Shown: positions 12,885 through 24,850, counted from the stretch's first letter. The stretch is 64,000 nucleotides of DNA from Ecdyonurus torrentis (GCA_949318235.1 OX439132.1:42860331-42924330), one strand, 5' to 3'. The notes: a model not told the origin generated them from the letters alone. Made by a program: numbers and translations.

Positions 12885-15145
12885 TTATATTAACCTGGCT
12901 ATAACTATATAAAATTGTATTTCATATTAAGACACTCGCAAAGTTGCTTACGTTACTTCATGGTGGGGTTTTTATTTTTTTTAAAGAAAAATTTAAACCA
13001 ATCATACGGACAAAGAGAACTGAAGAGTAAATATATATTTTTTTATTTTTAGAATAAATTCGTAAAATATAACAAATTTAAAAGTTGTACTCATCTTTCT
13101 ATTAACCACTGAACAAATAAGGTTTATACCAACAATTTAATGTTTAAAATTTTTAACTAAGTAATTGGGCTTTAATGAAGAGTTTCATATACGTAACTGA
13201 ATAAAATCGTATATTATTATTTTCCGTGCAATTTAAAGTTTTATAAGGCTATTAAAGTAAAAAAATTAATTTTAATGTTTTTTCTCTCTGATTTTTAGGT
13301 AACAAATCAAGCAGCAACGACCGACAATTGTTCACACTCGCCTATCAGCAAGTGTCCCAGGTCACAGCGCCCCTGGCACTCGCGGTGCTGGAACCAAAGG
13401 TTCTTCTGATAGACCACGCTGAGCTGCATGCGGAGTGCAGCAGTTTGAGCGACTGTCCACCATGATGATGTTTGGTCTGCAGACTAAGCCGGACGTCTTG
13501 AGGAGGATATTCTGTGAGTTATCATCAGATATCAGTCAGCAAGGACATGCTTTCCATCACTGGTAACTTTACAGCGTAATCTATTATTAATTTTTTTCCA
13601 CCCAACATTTTTTGCGTTTTACATTAGCTTGTTCTGTAAGCTATTCACAAATATTAAGCAAGCTTGGAAATTGTTTCTTTTTAAAAACATCTGATCATGA
13701 CGTCATTACCTGTATACTACGTTTATATGTATGGTCGATCTTTAATATTTCTTCGTTTAGAAATTTAAACCTGATAAAAATGAACGAAACTTCACATAAA
13801 AAAATTCCATGGTCAACATGCGACTCAATTTCATAGGCTCAAAAATCAAGATCAAGCAATGAATATGCCTTATTTTGTTTGTAAGCTAATTACTGATACT
13901 ATATTTTACAAAAAAAATACTGATTTTGTACTATATATACAGTGAGTCATTCGGCAAAAGCAAAAAGAATTTAATTTTCCCCCAAGGTCCCCAGTGGTCC
14001 TCTCCTTACATCTCAATTGTTACCCTGAATCAAAATCTTACTCAAACATCCCAAGACTGTTGGTTTGTACTGAAGCGTTAAATCTTTTTAACTGAATAAC
14101 ATCGTAAATTATTGTTTTCTTTGTACTTTAAATTTTTAAGCATATAAAAATATACAAACTTAACTATAGTGTCTTATTGAATTACAGATAAACTAAGCAG
14201 CGTCGATCGACACTGGTTCATATCCGCCACTAGAATATGTCTTAGCCCAGAGCAACCCTGGCACACGCAGTTCCCCAGCCAATGGTTCCTCACTGTTAGA
14301 CCGCGCGGAGACACATGTGGAGTGCATAAGGTGCACCTGCCCGCCATGTCACTTTGTCGTCTGTAAACCAAGCTTGCCAGCTTGCATCGAGCCGAACTTG
14401 CATCAGGTTAGTAAAATTATTAAAATATATAATACTGGCAATAAAAGAGAGAGAGAGAAATACTATAGATTTGACTATTTTACATACCCATACTATGGAA
14501 TCATTGGAATTGAAGGATATTGATAATGACACGTAAATATAACGCACGTTGACGCACGTCAATGGATAAACCAAGTTGTGTTTGTTTTGTGCTAGTTATT
14601 AATTACTGTAATATTATGATGATTTCAACTAATATAGTTTTGTTTGATCTATCTACACAAAGTATAATTATTTTTACTTTTCAAAATTTTCACTAACCTG
14701 GTTCTTAATCCCTTTCGTTTATAAATTATGCAGCACCAAACATCAGAGAAGTGAGGACTTGAAGCACTTGACTACCGAGGACTACACGAGGACTTGACGA
14801 CCGTACGTGAGGATCTAAACACGACCTATATTACTTGAGGATTGCTAAGATAAGTGGAAAAGCAACGTTATTTTAGTACCAATTAATATAAGAGTGCATA
14901 TTTTGCCGGCTCTTTTTAGTTCACCTGTTGAGCAGACAAGTGCGGGCACGGAGCTCTTGTCGTGCAACACTGTGACCTTGCATCACAGCGCAGCCTAGCA
15001 GCAGTATGTAGTTCTTAATTACTTGTAATGGTTATGTTTGTTTTAAAATTTAAAACCACTTAACATTTAAAATTAGCATTTCAATTACCAAATATGTCAT
15101 AATACAGAGTTTTATTTAATTTTTTATTTAATAATTTATTTATAT

Positions 15146-15293
<148 letters not shown>

Positions 15294-16250
15294 CAGGTAA
15301 ATACATAAAATTTCAATATAATGATGTATTTGGAAGAAATATAATGTTTATTTAAATCATAAATAGATTTAATCACCAAACACACTTACCATTACAAGTA
15401 AAATTAACCGTTGCTACCTCACTGGTTTCTCAATGCAAGATCAGAGTGTCGCAGGACTAAAGAGCTGCATGACTGTTCTTAGCTAGCAATATTTATGCTA
15501 TATTGACATAAATGCAGCATAAATTACTTATCCCCGTACAAAATTAGCTAATGTATATTTCGCAGGCCTTGGAAAACGATATCGCGCAGTGTTGGACCAA
15601 ATATATCAGACTTGTACAGCGCATGTAATTGACTTGCCCAGGATTCAACAAGAGTTTCTCCCGCTGTTACTGTCTTGCTGCCAGGACGAAAACGGTCAAG
15701 TAAGAGGCGGTGTATGCTTACAACTAAGCAGCAAGGCACGACCTAGGACTTGGGCCAATTCTGGCTAGACCCACCCTCTTGCGGCTCTTACCCTCGCTCG
15801 TGATGATTGTCAGCGATGAGGAGCCGGTGATGTAGCTGAGCGCCGTGCAAGCTGTCTCCCAACTGCTCAACCTGTTGCGACATGGTGAGCAGATTATAAG
15901 TTGAGCACTCGAGATGATCTCTTTTTGAATCAAGTGAGAATTAAGATTTTGATTAGAAACACAAGTGCAGAAATTATTAAGTATTTAATTTACTCTGCAT
16001 ATATGTGTAGCATAAATTTATGCCTAATTATAACACCATAAAAATTATTTTATTTGGACAATATAATAAGTTACGCTCAATAGCTCTGTAATTATAAGGT
16101 ATAACTTAAAATATACTGTATTATACTATGCTAATAATGAGCAATATTTTTTAATATTGTGAACTTAATTGTCATATTTCGTGAGAAAAATTTTTATCGT
16201 GATTTTTGCCAGTTAAAATAAATATATAAATCTGATGTTTTTATTGACAG

Positions 16251-19200
16251 GTTCTGATGTTGGTGACTGCTACCTGCTCCATGCCTCACAACAAAGATTT
16301 TATAACGTTCCATGTCGTTCCATGTAGAACAGAACTATATTTCTGTTCTGAACAGATCCGAGACCGTGACTTGTCATTTCAATTTTACGTCAAGTAAGTG
16401 ATTTACTACATATATCAATTAACTAAACATCAAATATAACTAACTGCATTTACATTGATAAGCATGGAGAAAAATTCAAAATATTTTGCCATTTATGTGC
16501 TGTGTATATTACACTAAGTTAGCAAAATTTATACAGCGAATATTACGGTTTTAAACAGAATTCGGAATGCCTGTACTGTAATTATTTCTATCCTTTCTCT
16601 TCTGAGGCCGTGGTTTGCTCTGACAGTACTGTAAGTTCACGCTCTCGTGTTCTCGTCACGTTGATGTCTATGTGTATCTACTATGTAGATAATGTTGTTC
16701 ATAAACTTTGTTCTCTTGCATCAAATAATGTGCATGTCATTTGAATAACCAATGCTGATTGACATTGTAGCAGCAGAAAACAGCATTTATGAACAGCACT
16801 AGTGTATCACAACTACATTAGTAAAAGAGAAAGAGAGAGAGAGAGAAGATTATATATTCACCTGGCGATAAATACATAAAATTGTATTTAATATTAAGAC
16901 ACTCGCAAAGAGGCCTACGTTACTTCGTGGTGGGTTTTTTATTTTTTTAAGAAAAATTCAAACCAAGCATACGAAAAAAGGTTACTGAAGAGTAATTATA
17001 CTCCTTTTTTAATATTTAGAATAAATTTGTTAAATATAAAAAGTTTATAAGATGTGCACAGCTAACTGTTTACCACTGAAAAAAAAAGGTTTATACCAAC
17101 AAGTCACTGTTTAAACTTTTTTAAATAAGTAATTGGGCTGTAATGAAGAGTTACATAAAAATCCGTAACTGAATAAAATCGTATATTGTTATTTTCCATG
17201 CAATTTAAAGTTTTATAAGCCTATTAAAGTAAAAAATTAATTTTATTATTTTTTCTATCTGATTTTTAGATAAAAAATCAAGCAGCAACGACCGACGCTT
17301 GTTCACACTCGCCTGCCAGCAAGTGTTATATGTCACAGCACCCCTGGCACTCGCAGTGCTGGGACCAATGGTTCCTCTGATAGACCACGCTGAGCTGCAT
17401 GCGGAGTGCAGCAGTTTAAGCGCCTGTGAGCCATGTTGTTGTTCGGTCTGCAAACTAAGCCGGAGGTCTTCAGGAGGATCTTCATTGAGTTATCATCAGG
17501 TATCAGTCAGGATGTGAGGAGAAATGTGGCGGCCAGCTTGCATCAGGTTACTAAAGTATATGATACTAAAAATAATGCTATATTTAAAATACACGCACAG
17601 ATCTTCCTGTGCATTGCTGCCATAAAAAAAAAAAAAACGAAAGCATGAAAGAAACAATAAATTTAAGTTTTTTGCTTCTCAAAATCTTATATTTTGATAG
17701 ATACAGGTACATTGGGTAAATACGCGAAACACGGGCGTCATGGCCAATTTTCCTAGTTTAGCTCGCAGCATTGTTTGTATAAATTTATATCCTTTATGAC
17801 ATACTGCGCACAGGGTAGCATAAGTAATGGCAATACAATTATTGTAATTGAAGAGTTCAAAAAGATGGATAAATGTTTTTGTGTTTGTGTGTGTGTCAAA
17901 TAAGCCAAGCGTAAACTTTTAGAACATCAGGTATATTAAAATATAAAATACTTTAAATTATTGATATCCAGCAGAGTATGCAACTAATATGTCATCTATT
18001 CGTAACTGGTTGCATACTTTCATATCTTGTAGGCGCTATAATAATAACGTTTGCTCTCTTTTTGTTCCAGTGCGTCAATAGTCTTGTGTCTAACAAGTCA
18101 TGCTGAAGTGGACGCAGCACGGACATGCTTTCAATCACTGGTAACTTTACAGCTTAATCTATTAATTTTTTTCCAAAGAACCTTTTTGTGCGTCTTACAT
18201 TAGCTTGTTATGTAAGTTATACACAAATATTGAGCCAGCTTGGAAATTTTCCTTTTTAAAAACATCTTATCATGACGTCATTACCTATATACTACGTTTA
18301 TATGTATGGTCGATCTTTGTTATTTCTTCGTTTAGAACTTTAAACCTGATCAAAATGAACGAAACTTCACATAAAAAAATTCCATGTTCCACATGCGACT
18401 CAATTTCATAGGTTCAAAAATCAAGATCAAGCAATGAATATGTCTTATTTTGTTTGTAAGCTAATCACTGTTACTATATTTTACAAAAAAAGAATTGACT
18501 TTGGACTATATACATCGAGTCATTCGGCAAAAGAAAAAAGAATTTGATTTTTCCCCAAGGTACCTAATTCAAAATCTTACTCGAACACACCAAGACTGTT
18601 GGTTTGTTCTGAAGAGTTAAATCTTTTAAACTGAATAACATCTAAAATTATTGTTTTCTTTGTACTTAAAATTCTTAAGCATATAAAAATATATAGTGTC
18701 TTATTGAATCACAGATAAACTAAGCAGCGTCGATCGACACTGGTTCATACCCGCCACTGGCATTTGTCTTAGCCCAGAGCAACCCTGGAACTCGCAGTTC
18801 TCCAGCCAATGGTTCCTCGCTGTAAGACCGCGCGGAGCTGCATGTGGAGTGCAATAGGTGCGCCTGCCCGCCATGTCCGTTTGTCGTCTGTAAACCAAGC
18901 TTGCCAGCTTGCATCTAGATTGCATCGAGCTTGCATCAGGTTAGTAAAATTAATAAAATATATAATACTGGCAATAAAAGAGAGAAAGAGAGAGAGAGAG
19001 AGAAATACTATAGATTTGACTATTATGCATACCCATACTATGGAATAATTGGAATTGAAGTACATTGATAATGACACGTAAATGTAACGCGCGATGACGC
19101 ACGTCAAAGGATAAACCAAGTTGTGTTGTTTTGTGCTAGTTATTAATTACTGTAATATTGTGATGATTTCAATTAATATAGTTTTGTTTGATCTATCTAC

Positions 19201-19692
19201 ACAATGTATAATTATTTTTACTTTTCAGAAATTTTCCCCAACCTGATTCTGAATCCTTTTTAATCGTTTATAATTCATGCAGCGCCCAACATCAGAGAAG
19301 TGAGGACTTGCCGCACTTGACTACCGAGGACTGCACGAGGACTTGACGACCGTACGTGAGGATCCAAACAGGACCTATATTACTTGAGGATTGCTAAGAT
19401 AAGTGGACGAGCAACGTTATTTTAGTACCAATTAATATAAGAGTGCATAATTTGCCAGCTCTTTTTTGTTCACCTGTCGAGCAGACAAGTGCGGGCATGG
19501 AGCTCTTGGCGTGCAACACTGTGACCTTGCATCACAGCGCAGCCTAGCAGTAGTATCTAGTCAATTAGTTCTTGTAATGATTATGTTGGTTTCAAATTTT
19601 AAACGACTCAAGATTAAAATTAGCATTTCAAATACCAAGTATATCATAATATAGCGTTATATTAATTTTTATTTATTTATAAGATAGGTAGG

Positions 19693-19789
<97 letters not shown>

Positions 19790-20760
19790 GGATATTTAGG
19801 TAGGTACAGGTAAATAAATATAATTTCAATATAATAATGTATTTTGATGTAATGTTTATTTTAAATGTTAAATAGATTTGATCACAATACCACCATTATC
19901 ATTACAAGTAAAATAAACCGTTTTTGCCTTACTGTATTCTCAATGCAAGATCAGAGTGTCGCAGGACTAAAGAGCTGCATGACTATTCTTAGCTAGCAAT
20001 ATTTATGCTATATTGACATAAATGCAGCATAAATTACTTATTCCTGTATAAAATTAACTAATGCATATTTTCCAGGGCTTGGAAAACGATATCGCGCAGT
20101 GTTCGACCAAGATATATCAGACTTGTGCAGTGCATGTAATTGACTTGCCCAGTATTCAACAAGAGTTTCTCCCGCTGTTACTGTCTTGCTGCCAGGACGA
20201 GAACGGTCAAGTAAGAGGCGTTGTATGCTTACAACTAACTAGCCAGGCACGAGCTAGGACTTGGGCCACTTCTGGCTAGACCTGGCCTCTTACGGCTCTC
20301 ACCCTCGCTCGTGATGATTGTCAGCGATGAGGAGCTGGTGATGTAGCTGAGCGCCGTGCAAGATGTCTCCCAACTGCTCAACATGTTGCGACATTGTGAG
20401 CAGATTATAATTTAAGCCCATGAGATGATCTCGTTTTGAATGAAGAGAAAAATATGATTTCGAAAAGAAACACAAGTACAGAAATAATTAAGTATGTAAT
20501 TTATTCTGCATTATATATATCTTTGTAGCATAAATTGATGCTTGATTATAACACTTCAGAAATTATTTTATTTGGATAATTTAATAAGTTACGCTCAATA
20601 GCACTGTAATTATGAATAATAACTTAAAATATGCTGTATTAAATTATGCTTAAAATGAGCAAAATTTTTAAATATTTTGAACTTAATTTTCTTCTTTTGT
20701 GAGATTTGTTTTATTATTAATTATGCCAGTTAAAATAAATATATAAATCTGATGTTTTGA
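16251..20760 (+). pseudogene. Segmental unit 2: the most complete copy of the exon-like module array
   Basis: Repeats unit 1 with the same module order. The modules are the GTTCTGATG module (16251-16395), a short module near 16605-16635, a HEAT-like module at 17270-17550, one at 18071-18141 (GTAACT donor), 18716-18940, 19281-19362, 19483-19560 and 20076-20400. The HEAT-like piece ends in CATCAG|GTTACTAAAG, a plausible donor. In unit 4 the corresponding frame of the 18071 module reads SIVYSVLSHAEVEAAR, which looks like a protein helix. Frame breaks inside the HEAT-like module (compare the frames at 17299 and 17433) indicate decay or mis-set exon borders. Confidence 0.42.
19686..19791. repeat. 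(GATA)n microsatellite of unit 2
   Basis: GATA run with GGTA/GGAT variants at both ends, at the same position within the unit as 15146-15292. Confidence 0.95.
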
Positions 20761-21600
20761 TTGACAGGTTCTGATGTTGGTGACTCCTGCCTGCTCCATG
20801 CCTCACAACTACATTTCTGTTCTGAGCAGATCCGTGAACGTGACTTGTCATTTCAATTTGACGTCAAGTAAGTGATTTACTAAATATATCAATTAACTAA
20901 ACATCAATTATAACTATCTCCTTTTACATTGATAAGCATGGAGTAAAATTCAAAATGTTTTGCCATTTAAGTGCTTTGTATATTACACTAAGTTAGCAAA
21001 GTTTATACAGTGATTATTATTGCATTTAAATAGAATTCGGAATGCCTGTACTGTTATTATTTCTATCCTTTTCCTTCTGAGGCCGTGGTTTGCACTGACA
21101 GCACTTATTTCTGTAAAAAATTAACTAATGTATATTTTTCAGGGCTTGGAAAACGATATCGCGCAGTGTTGGACCAAGATACATCAGACTTGTACAGCGC
21201 ATGTAATAGACTTGCCCAGTATTCAACAAGAGTTTCTCCCGCTGTTACTGTCGTTTTGCCAGGACGAGAACGGTCAAGTAAGAGGCGTTGTATGCTTACA
21301 ACTAACCAGCCAGGCATGAGCTAGGACTTGGGCCACTTCTGGCTAGACCCGCCCTCTTACGGCTCTTACCCTCGCTCGTGGTGATGGTCAGCGATGAGGA
21401 GCCGGTGATGTAGCTGAGCGCCGTGCAAGCTGTCTCCCAACTGCTCAACCTGTTGCGACATGGTGAGCAGATTATAAGTTGAGCACTCGAGACGATCTCA
21501 TTTTGAATCAAGTGAGAAATAGGATTTTAAAAAGAAACAGAAGTGCAGAAATGATTAAGTTTGTAATTCTGCATAATATATATCTTTGTAGCATAAATTT
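20761..21600 (+). pseudogene. Segmental unit 3: internally deleted copy
   Basis: Starts like units 1 and 2 (GTTCTGATG module 20769-20867, short module near 21082). At about 21103 it jumps directly to the module containing GGCTTGGAAAACGATATCGC (21143-21480). About 3 kb present in unit 2 is missing. The junction lies inside GACAGCACTTATTTCTGTAAA. Confidence 0.45.
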
Positions 21601-21607
21601 ATGCTCA

Positions 21608-21873
21608 ATTAGATTACACCATAAAAATTATATTATTTGCACAACATTATAAGTTCTGTGCAAAAGCATAAAAATTATGCCGTATAAATAAAACTTATGC
21701 TGTATTAAGCAATGTTGAAAATAAAGTTCACAATAATAAAAAATATCGCGCGTTTTTAACAGTGCTTAATACAGCATAATTTTAGTTATATGTGCTGCAT
21801 AATTTTTGTGCTATTGCGCAGAACTTGTAATGTTTTTCAATCAAATAAATCATTTTTATGGTGTGATCTAATT
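21608..21873. repeat. Imperfect inverted repeat (hairpin) beside the Polinton
   Basis: The left arm, TTAGATTACACCATAAAAAT at about 21609, reappears in reverse complement as ATTTTTATGGTGTGATCTAA at about 21853-21872. Further matching words lie between them (AAGTTCTG, AAAATTATGC, TGCTGTATTAAGCA). The arms are about 125 bp around a short AT-rich centre. Parts of one arm occur in the other units (16020, 20540, 60070), so it may be an intact MITE of which those are remnants, or a local inverted duplication. Confidence 0.6.
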
Positions 21874-21875
21874 AA

Positions 21876-21881
21876 GCCAGT
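21876..21881. repeat. Polinton target site duplication, left copy
   Basis: GCCAGT immediately outside the left terminal repeat. The identical hexamer lies at 40082-40087 immediately outside the right one. Six bases is the known Polinton duplication length. Confidence 0.95.
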
Positions 21882-22346
21882 AGTAGAATAAGGTGTGCAG
21901 TTTATGGCTCCAACTACGTCACAACCTACCCTGAAAACCCTGAGACATCACTGATAAAATGATCTGACGTCATAGTTTATAGATAAGTAATGTTACGTCA
22001 TTAAAACGTCATAAAACATGTTTTTAAGTTGTTATGACGTAACGGATATGGAATGAGATGGCTCTAATACCTTTTACCTTGTAGATTGGTAGTTAGCCCC
22101 TTCCCTCACCTTTGTTGTGTTTGTCTTTTTTCTTTATTAGCTGCCTCCTTTTTTTGTCCCCCTTTGTCTCTCCCCCTTTACCTCTTCCCCTTTGGCTCTC
22201 CTCCTTTACCTTTGCCTGCTTTTTATTTCCCCCCTTTGGCTTTTAGATTTTGTTTCTTCCCCTTTGCCCCTCTACCTTTGCCTCTCTACCTTTACCTCTC
22301 CCCCTTCTTCTTCTCTGCCCCCCCTTTTTTCTTTGACTCCCTTTTT
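21882..22346 (+). repeat. Polinton left terminal inverted repeat
   Basis: Pairs with 39617-40081. I followed the register (coordinates sum to 61963) from AGTAGAATAAGG to the CTTTGACTCCC word at 22331 without a net indel. Beyond 22346 the two copies diverge within CT-rich low-complexity sequence that continues to about 22480. Inside are five ACGTCA-type words (21915, 21965, 21993, 22005, 22035), one of them the full palindrome TGACGTCA. Confidence 0.95.
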
Positions 22347-22480
22347 CTCTCTCCCCGTTCCTCTCTCTCTCCCTTCTTTTCTCTCTCTCCCTTCCTCTCT
22401 CTCTCCTTACCTCTTTCTCTCCCCTTCCTTTTTCTCTCCCACTCCTTTTCTATTCCCCTACTCTTTCTCTCTCTCTCTTT
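22347..22480. repeat. CT-rich low-complexity tail of the left terminal repeat
   Basis: Runs of CTCTCTC and CCTT. The long Pro/Leu/Ser/Phe frames here (22086-22505 and 22192-22482) are a composition artefact and not annotated as genes. Confidence 0.8.
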
Positions 22481-22624
22481 AATGGAAAGAAAAATGGTGG
22501 TTTGATTATAAGCGAATGTTATCCATCGTAAACTGATGACATTGCTTTACGTTTATTGTTATTTGTAATGTTGGACATAAGAAAGTAAATATTTAATTTA
22601 ATAATCTTTTAAATTAAATATTGC

Positions 22625-22633
22625 TATATTAAG
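22625..22633 (+). promoter_or_regulatory. TATA-like element TATATTAAG
   Basis: Lies 27 bp before the ATG of the 68-aa gene. The same word with the same sense precedes the penton-type gene (27683-27691). Prediction by motif only. Confidence 0.35.
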
Positions 22634-22651
22634 TAAAATGAAACTAGTACA

Positions 22652-22858
22652 ATGGATGCTTCTACGAAGAAATGTGTTCGTTTCAGTGCTCCAGTAATCT
22701 TTTATGTGAATGACTTACCACACGAAATTGAATGTCGCAAAATTTATTGGGAATTCTTTCCCATTGATAGGATGAGGTTTAGAAATAGAATTAATGAAGT
22801 ATCGAAAATTCTTACACCTGTTTTATTAGCAAAAATTAAAAAAAGTTTAAATGAATGA
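22652..22858 (+). CDS. Small PPP1R15 (GADD34/CReP)-like protein, putative PP1 recruiter for eIF2-alpha
   Basis: 68 aa. Seen: an RVxF-type PP1-docking motif K7-C8-V9-R10-F11 followed by S12 and hydrophobics. After a spacer come R29, W33-E34 and the cluster D39-R40-x-R42-F43-x-x-R46-I47, then a short basic tail. Known: this order (RVxF, then an R..WE....DR.RF..RI block) is the core of the PPP1R15 family, in which the first half grips protein phosphatase 1 and the second half engages the actin/eIF2-alpha side, giving dephosphorylation of eIF2-alpha and resumed translation. Several animal DNA viruses carry shortened versions. Inferred: this is a minimal element-borne version that counters stress- or kinase-triggered shut-off of translation. 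It is the first gene inside the left repeat, upstream of the ATPase. There is no signal peptide or membrane segment. The match is by pattern only, so chance resemblance is not excluded. Confidence 0.68.
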   Translation: MDASTKKCVRFSAPVIFYVNDLPHEIECRKIYWEFFPIDRMRFRNRINEVSKILTPVLLAKIKKSLNE

Positions 22859-22859
22859 G

Positions 22860-22868
22860 TATATAAAA
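22860..22868 (+). promoter_or_regulatory. TATA box of the ATPase gene
   Basis: TATATAAAA, 43 bp before the ATG at 22903 and directly after the stop of the preceding gene. Would give a leader of roughly 10-15 nt. Confidence 0.45.
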
Positions 22869-22902
22869 GAAAAAATTTACTTGTATAGATTTATTATAAA
22901 AT

Positions 22903-23601
22903 ATGGAGTTTAAGCAGCAAGATCATAAATTTACTATAGATAATTTGGTGACTGATGGTTTTCAGAAGAAATTACGTGAAAAGAACGGCCCTTTGTTACC
23001 AGAAAATATAAGATGCTTGATTTGTGGGCCTTCTTCATGTGGTAAAACGCAACTTTTATTAAACTTATTAACGAACGAAAATGGTGTTAAGTTTTTCAAT
23101 GTTTACGTTTATTCAAAAACCTTATATCAACCTAAATACAATCTTTTAAAAAATTTACTCTCTGAAATAAAAGAAATAGGGTATTACGCTTTTGATAAAG
23201 GTGAGGAAGTTATTTCACCAGAAAAAGTAAAAGAAAATTCAGTGATGATATTTGATGACATTATCTGTGAGAAACAATCGGCAATGAGAGAATATTTTTG
23301 TCTTGGTCGCCATAAAAATGTGGATGTTTTTTACTTAGCACAGTGTTATTCTAAAATACCTAAAAATCTTATAAGAGAAAATTCTAACCTTTTGGTTATT
23401 TTTAGACAAGATCACATGAATTTAAAACATATATTTGATAATCATGTCATTACTGATATGAGATTTGATGAATTTTTAGAGTTGTGTACTTGTTGCTGGC
23501 AAGAGAACTTTGGATTTTTAGTGATTGACAAAGAGTGTCCGTTAAATGATGGACGATATCGTAAGGGGTTTGACAAGTTTGCCACTATAAAAGAAGTGTA
23601 A
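22903..23601 (+). CDS. FtsK/HerA-type genome packaging ATPase (A32-like)
   Basis: 232 aa, the usual size for Polinton ATPases. Walker A is GPSSCGKT at residues 42-49, and Walker B is the hydrophobic strand ending in D118-D119 (VMIFDD). A conserved block at residues 134-160 (GRHKN....YLAQCYSKIPK.LIREN) contains the Arg and Gln residues typical of the family. Known role: ATP-driven translocation of element DNA into a preformed capsid. It lies in the rightward gene block after the 68-aa gene and before the DUF8207-like gene. All key residues are present. Identification is firm. Confidence 0.93.
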   Translation: MEFKQQDHKFTIDNLVTDGFQKKLREKNGPLLPENIRCLICGPSSCGKTQLLLNLLTNENGVKFFNVYVYSKTLYQPKYNLLKNLLSEIKEIGYYAFDKGEEVISPEKVKENSVMIFDDIICEKQSAMREYFCLGRHKNVDVFYLAQCYSKIPKNLIRENSNLLVIFRQDHMNLKHIFDNHVITDMRFDEFLELCTCCWQENFGFLVIDKECPLNDGRYRKGFDKFATIKEV

Positions 23602-23648
23602 GTTATTACATTTCATGCAGTAGAAGGTATACTCTATTAAAGTGAATA

Positions 23649-24818
23649 ATGAAGGCAAGGAAAGAACATAAGAAAGTTAGTGCAAAAAATAAGAATGTTG
23701 AAAAACATATAAAGCTTAATTGTAATAATACAAAAAAGTATATTCAAAACAAATTAAGAAATAGTATACAATCAATAAGAGCAAAATATAAATTATTATT
23801 GAAAGACAAAGAAAAACATTCAACGGAATTACATGATCGTTTGAAACCGTTAACAGAACGGCTTGATAAATTGGTAGTTAATACATCAAAACAAAAGTAT
23901 TCACCTACTTTAAATGATAGTAACATAAGCATTAAGGACGATGAACTAACATTTTCCGAGCAAGAGGAAGACGAACGTCATTTCACACCTCATCATAAAA
24001 AAGGTGATCGTGAAGAAGGTAATATAAATCAAAAGTCAACGAATGTTTCATTTATGGATCCAGACATTGAAGAAACATACGAATTTGAAGGTAATGATGA
24101 ATTAGAACGAAAAGAAGAAGAAGGGGAAGAAGAAGAAGAAGAAGAAGAAGAAGAAGAAGAAGAAGAAGAAGAAGAAAAAGAAGAAGATGAAGAAGGGTAT
24201 GAGACACCACGAGGAAATAATCGTAGTCCTAAACAAAAGAAAATGACACCAAGGCAGAGTTATTTAAATAAAGTGGGGTTAGATAAAGTAGATGCTGATC
24301 TTGTTCCATATCTTAAAGAATATACAAATTATAAAACACCTAGTGATACAATAGATACAACATACGGCGTGGCAACTTCAGGTCGTTTTTTTTTTCTTGG
24401 AGACAAAAGAATTGAATTTTTGCGTGATGGATTCCAAGTTGGTGGTGTAAAATATAAAGGTTCACCTGGACTATACGAGTTAATATTTTTAAAAAATCCT
24501 GAAAATTATACCAAAAGTGATATTTCTAATTATAAAAAAATATTGGATGCAACAAATGCTCACCGAATTCAATTTTCATCAAAAAGAATGCGACCTTCTA
24601 ATATAAAAAAGTTTATTAACGTGATAAAACCAATGTTTCAAAATAAAGGATATGGCATGGATGTGAGCAAACCTATTTACGAATATTATGATGATGTGAA
24701 TGAAATTGTCGATAGATTAAAACTACTGATAGCATCGGCCAGATCTGGGAATAATTCTCATGATAATGAGATTATTTCAATTGTTGAGGAGTTGCGTAAA
24801 CAAAACGTCGTTTTATAA
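23649..24818 (+). CDS. Acidic coiled-coil protein with DUF8207-like C-terminal domain
   Basis: 389 aa. Residues 1-80 are basic and probably helical, and residues 155-183 are a nearly pure Glu tract encoded by a GAA-type trinucleotide run (about 24110-24190). Residues 235-330 form a compact domain with TTYGV..SGR.FFLG, a G.KYKGSPGLYELIF core and YKKIL.ATNAH. That pattern is common in Polinton-encoded proteins and, as far as I recall, corresponds to Pfam DUF8207; I could not check. Function unknown. Its place among virion genes hints at a structural or DNA-associated role. The Glu tract is likely length-variable. Confidence 0.75.
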   Translation: MKARKEHKKVSAKNKNVEKHIKLNCNNTKKYIQNKLRNSIQSIRAKYKLLLKDKEKHSTELHDRLKPLTERLDKLVVNTSKQKYSPTLNDSNISIKDDELTFSEQEEDERHFTPHHKKGDREEGNINQKSTNVSFMDPDIEETYEFEGNDELERKEEEGEEEEEEEEEEEEEEEEEKEEDEEGYETPRGNNRSPKQKKMTPRQSYLNKVGLDKVDADLVPYLKEYTNYKTPSDTIDTTYGVATSGRFFFLGDKRIEFLRDGFQVGGVKYKGSPGLYELIFLKNPENYTKSDISNYKKILDATNAHRIQFSSKRMRPSNIKKFINVIKPMFQNKGYGMDVSKPIYEYYDDVNEIVDRLKLLIASARSGNNSHDNEIISIVEELRKQNVVL

Positions 24819-24850
24819 TATTAAATTGCGTATCGTGTCACCAGTGTCAG

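Noticed and set aside
22086..22505. 139-codon open frame inside the left terminal repeat, with a near-identical one in the right repeat (39596-39877)
   Set aside because: Composition of CT-rich low-complexity DNA (Pro/Leu/Ser/Phe); the two copies diverge by frameshift where the repeat ends.
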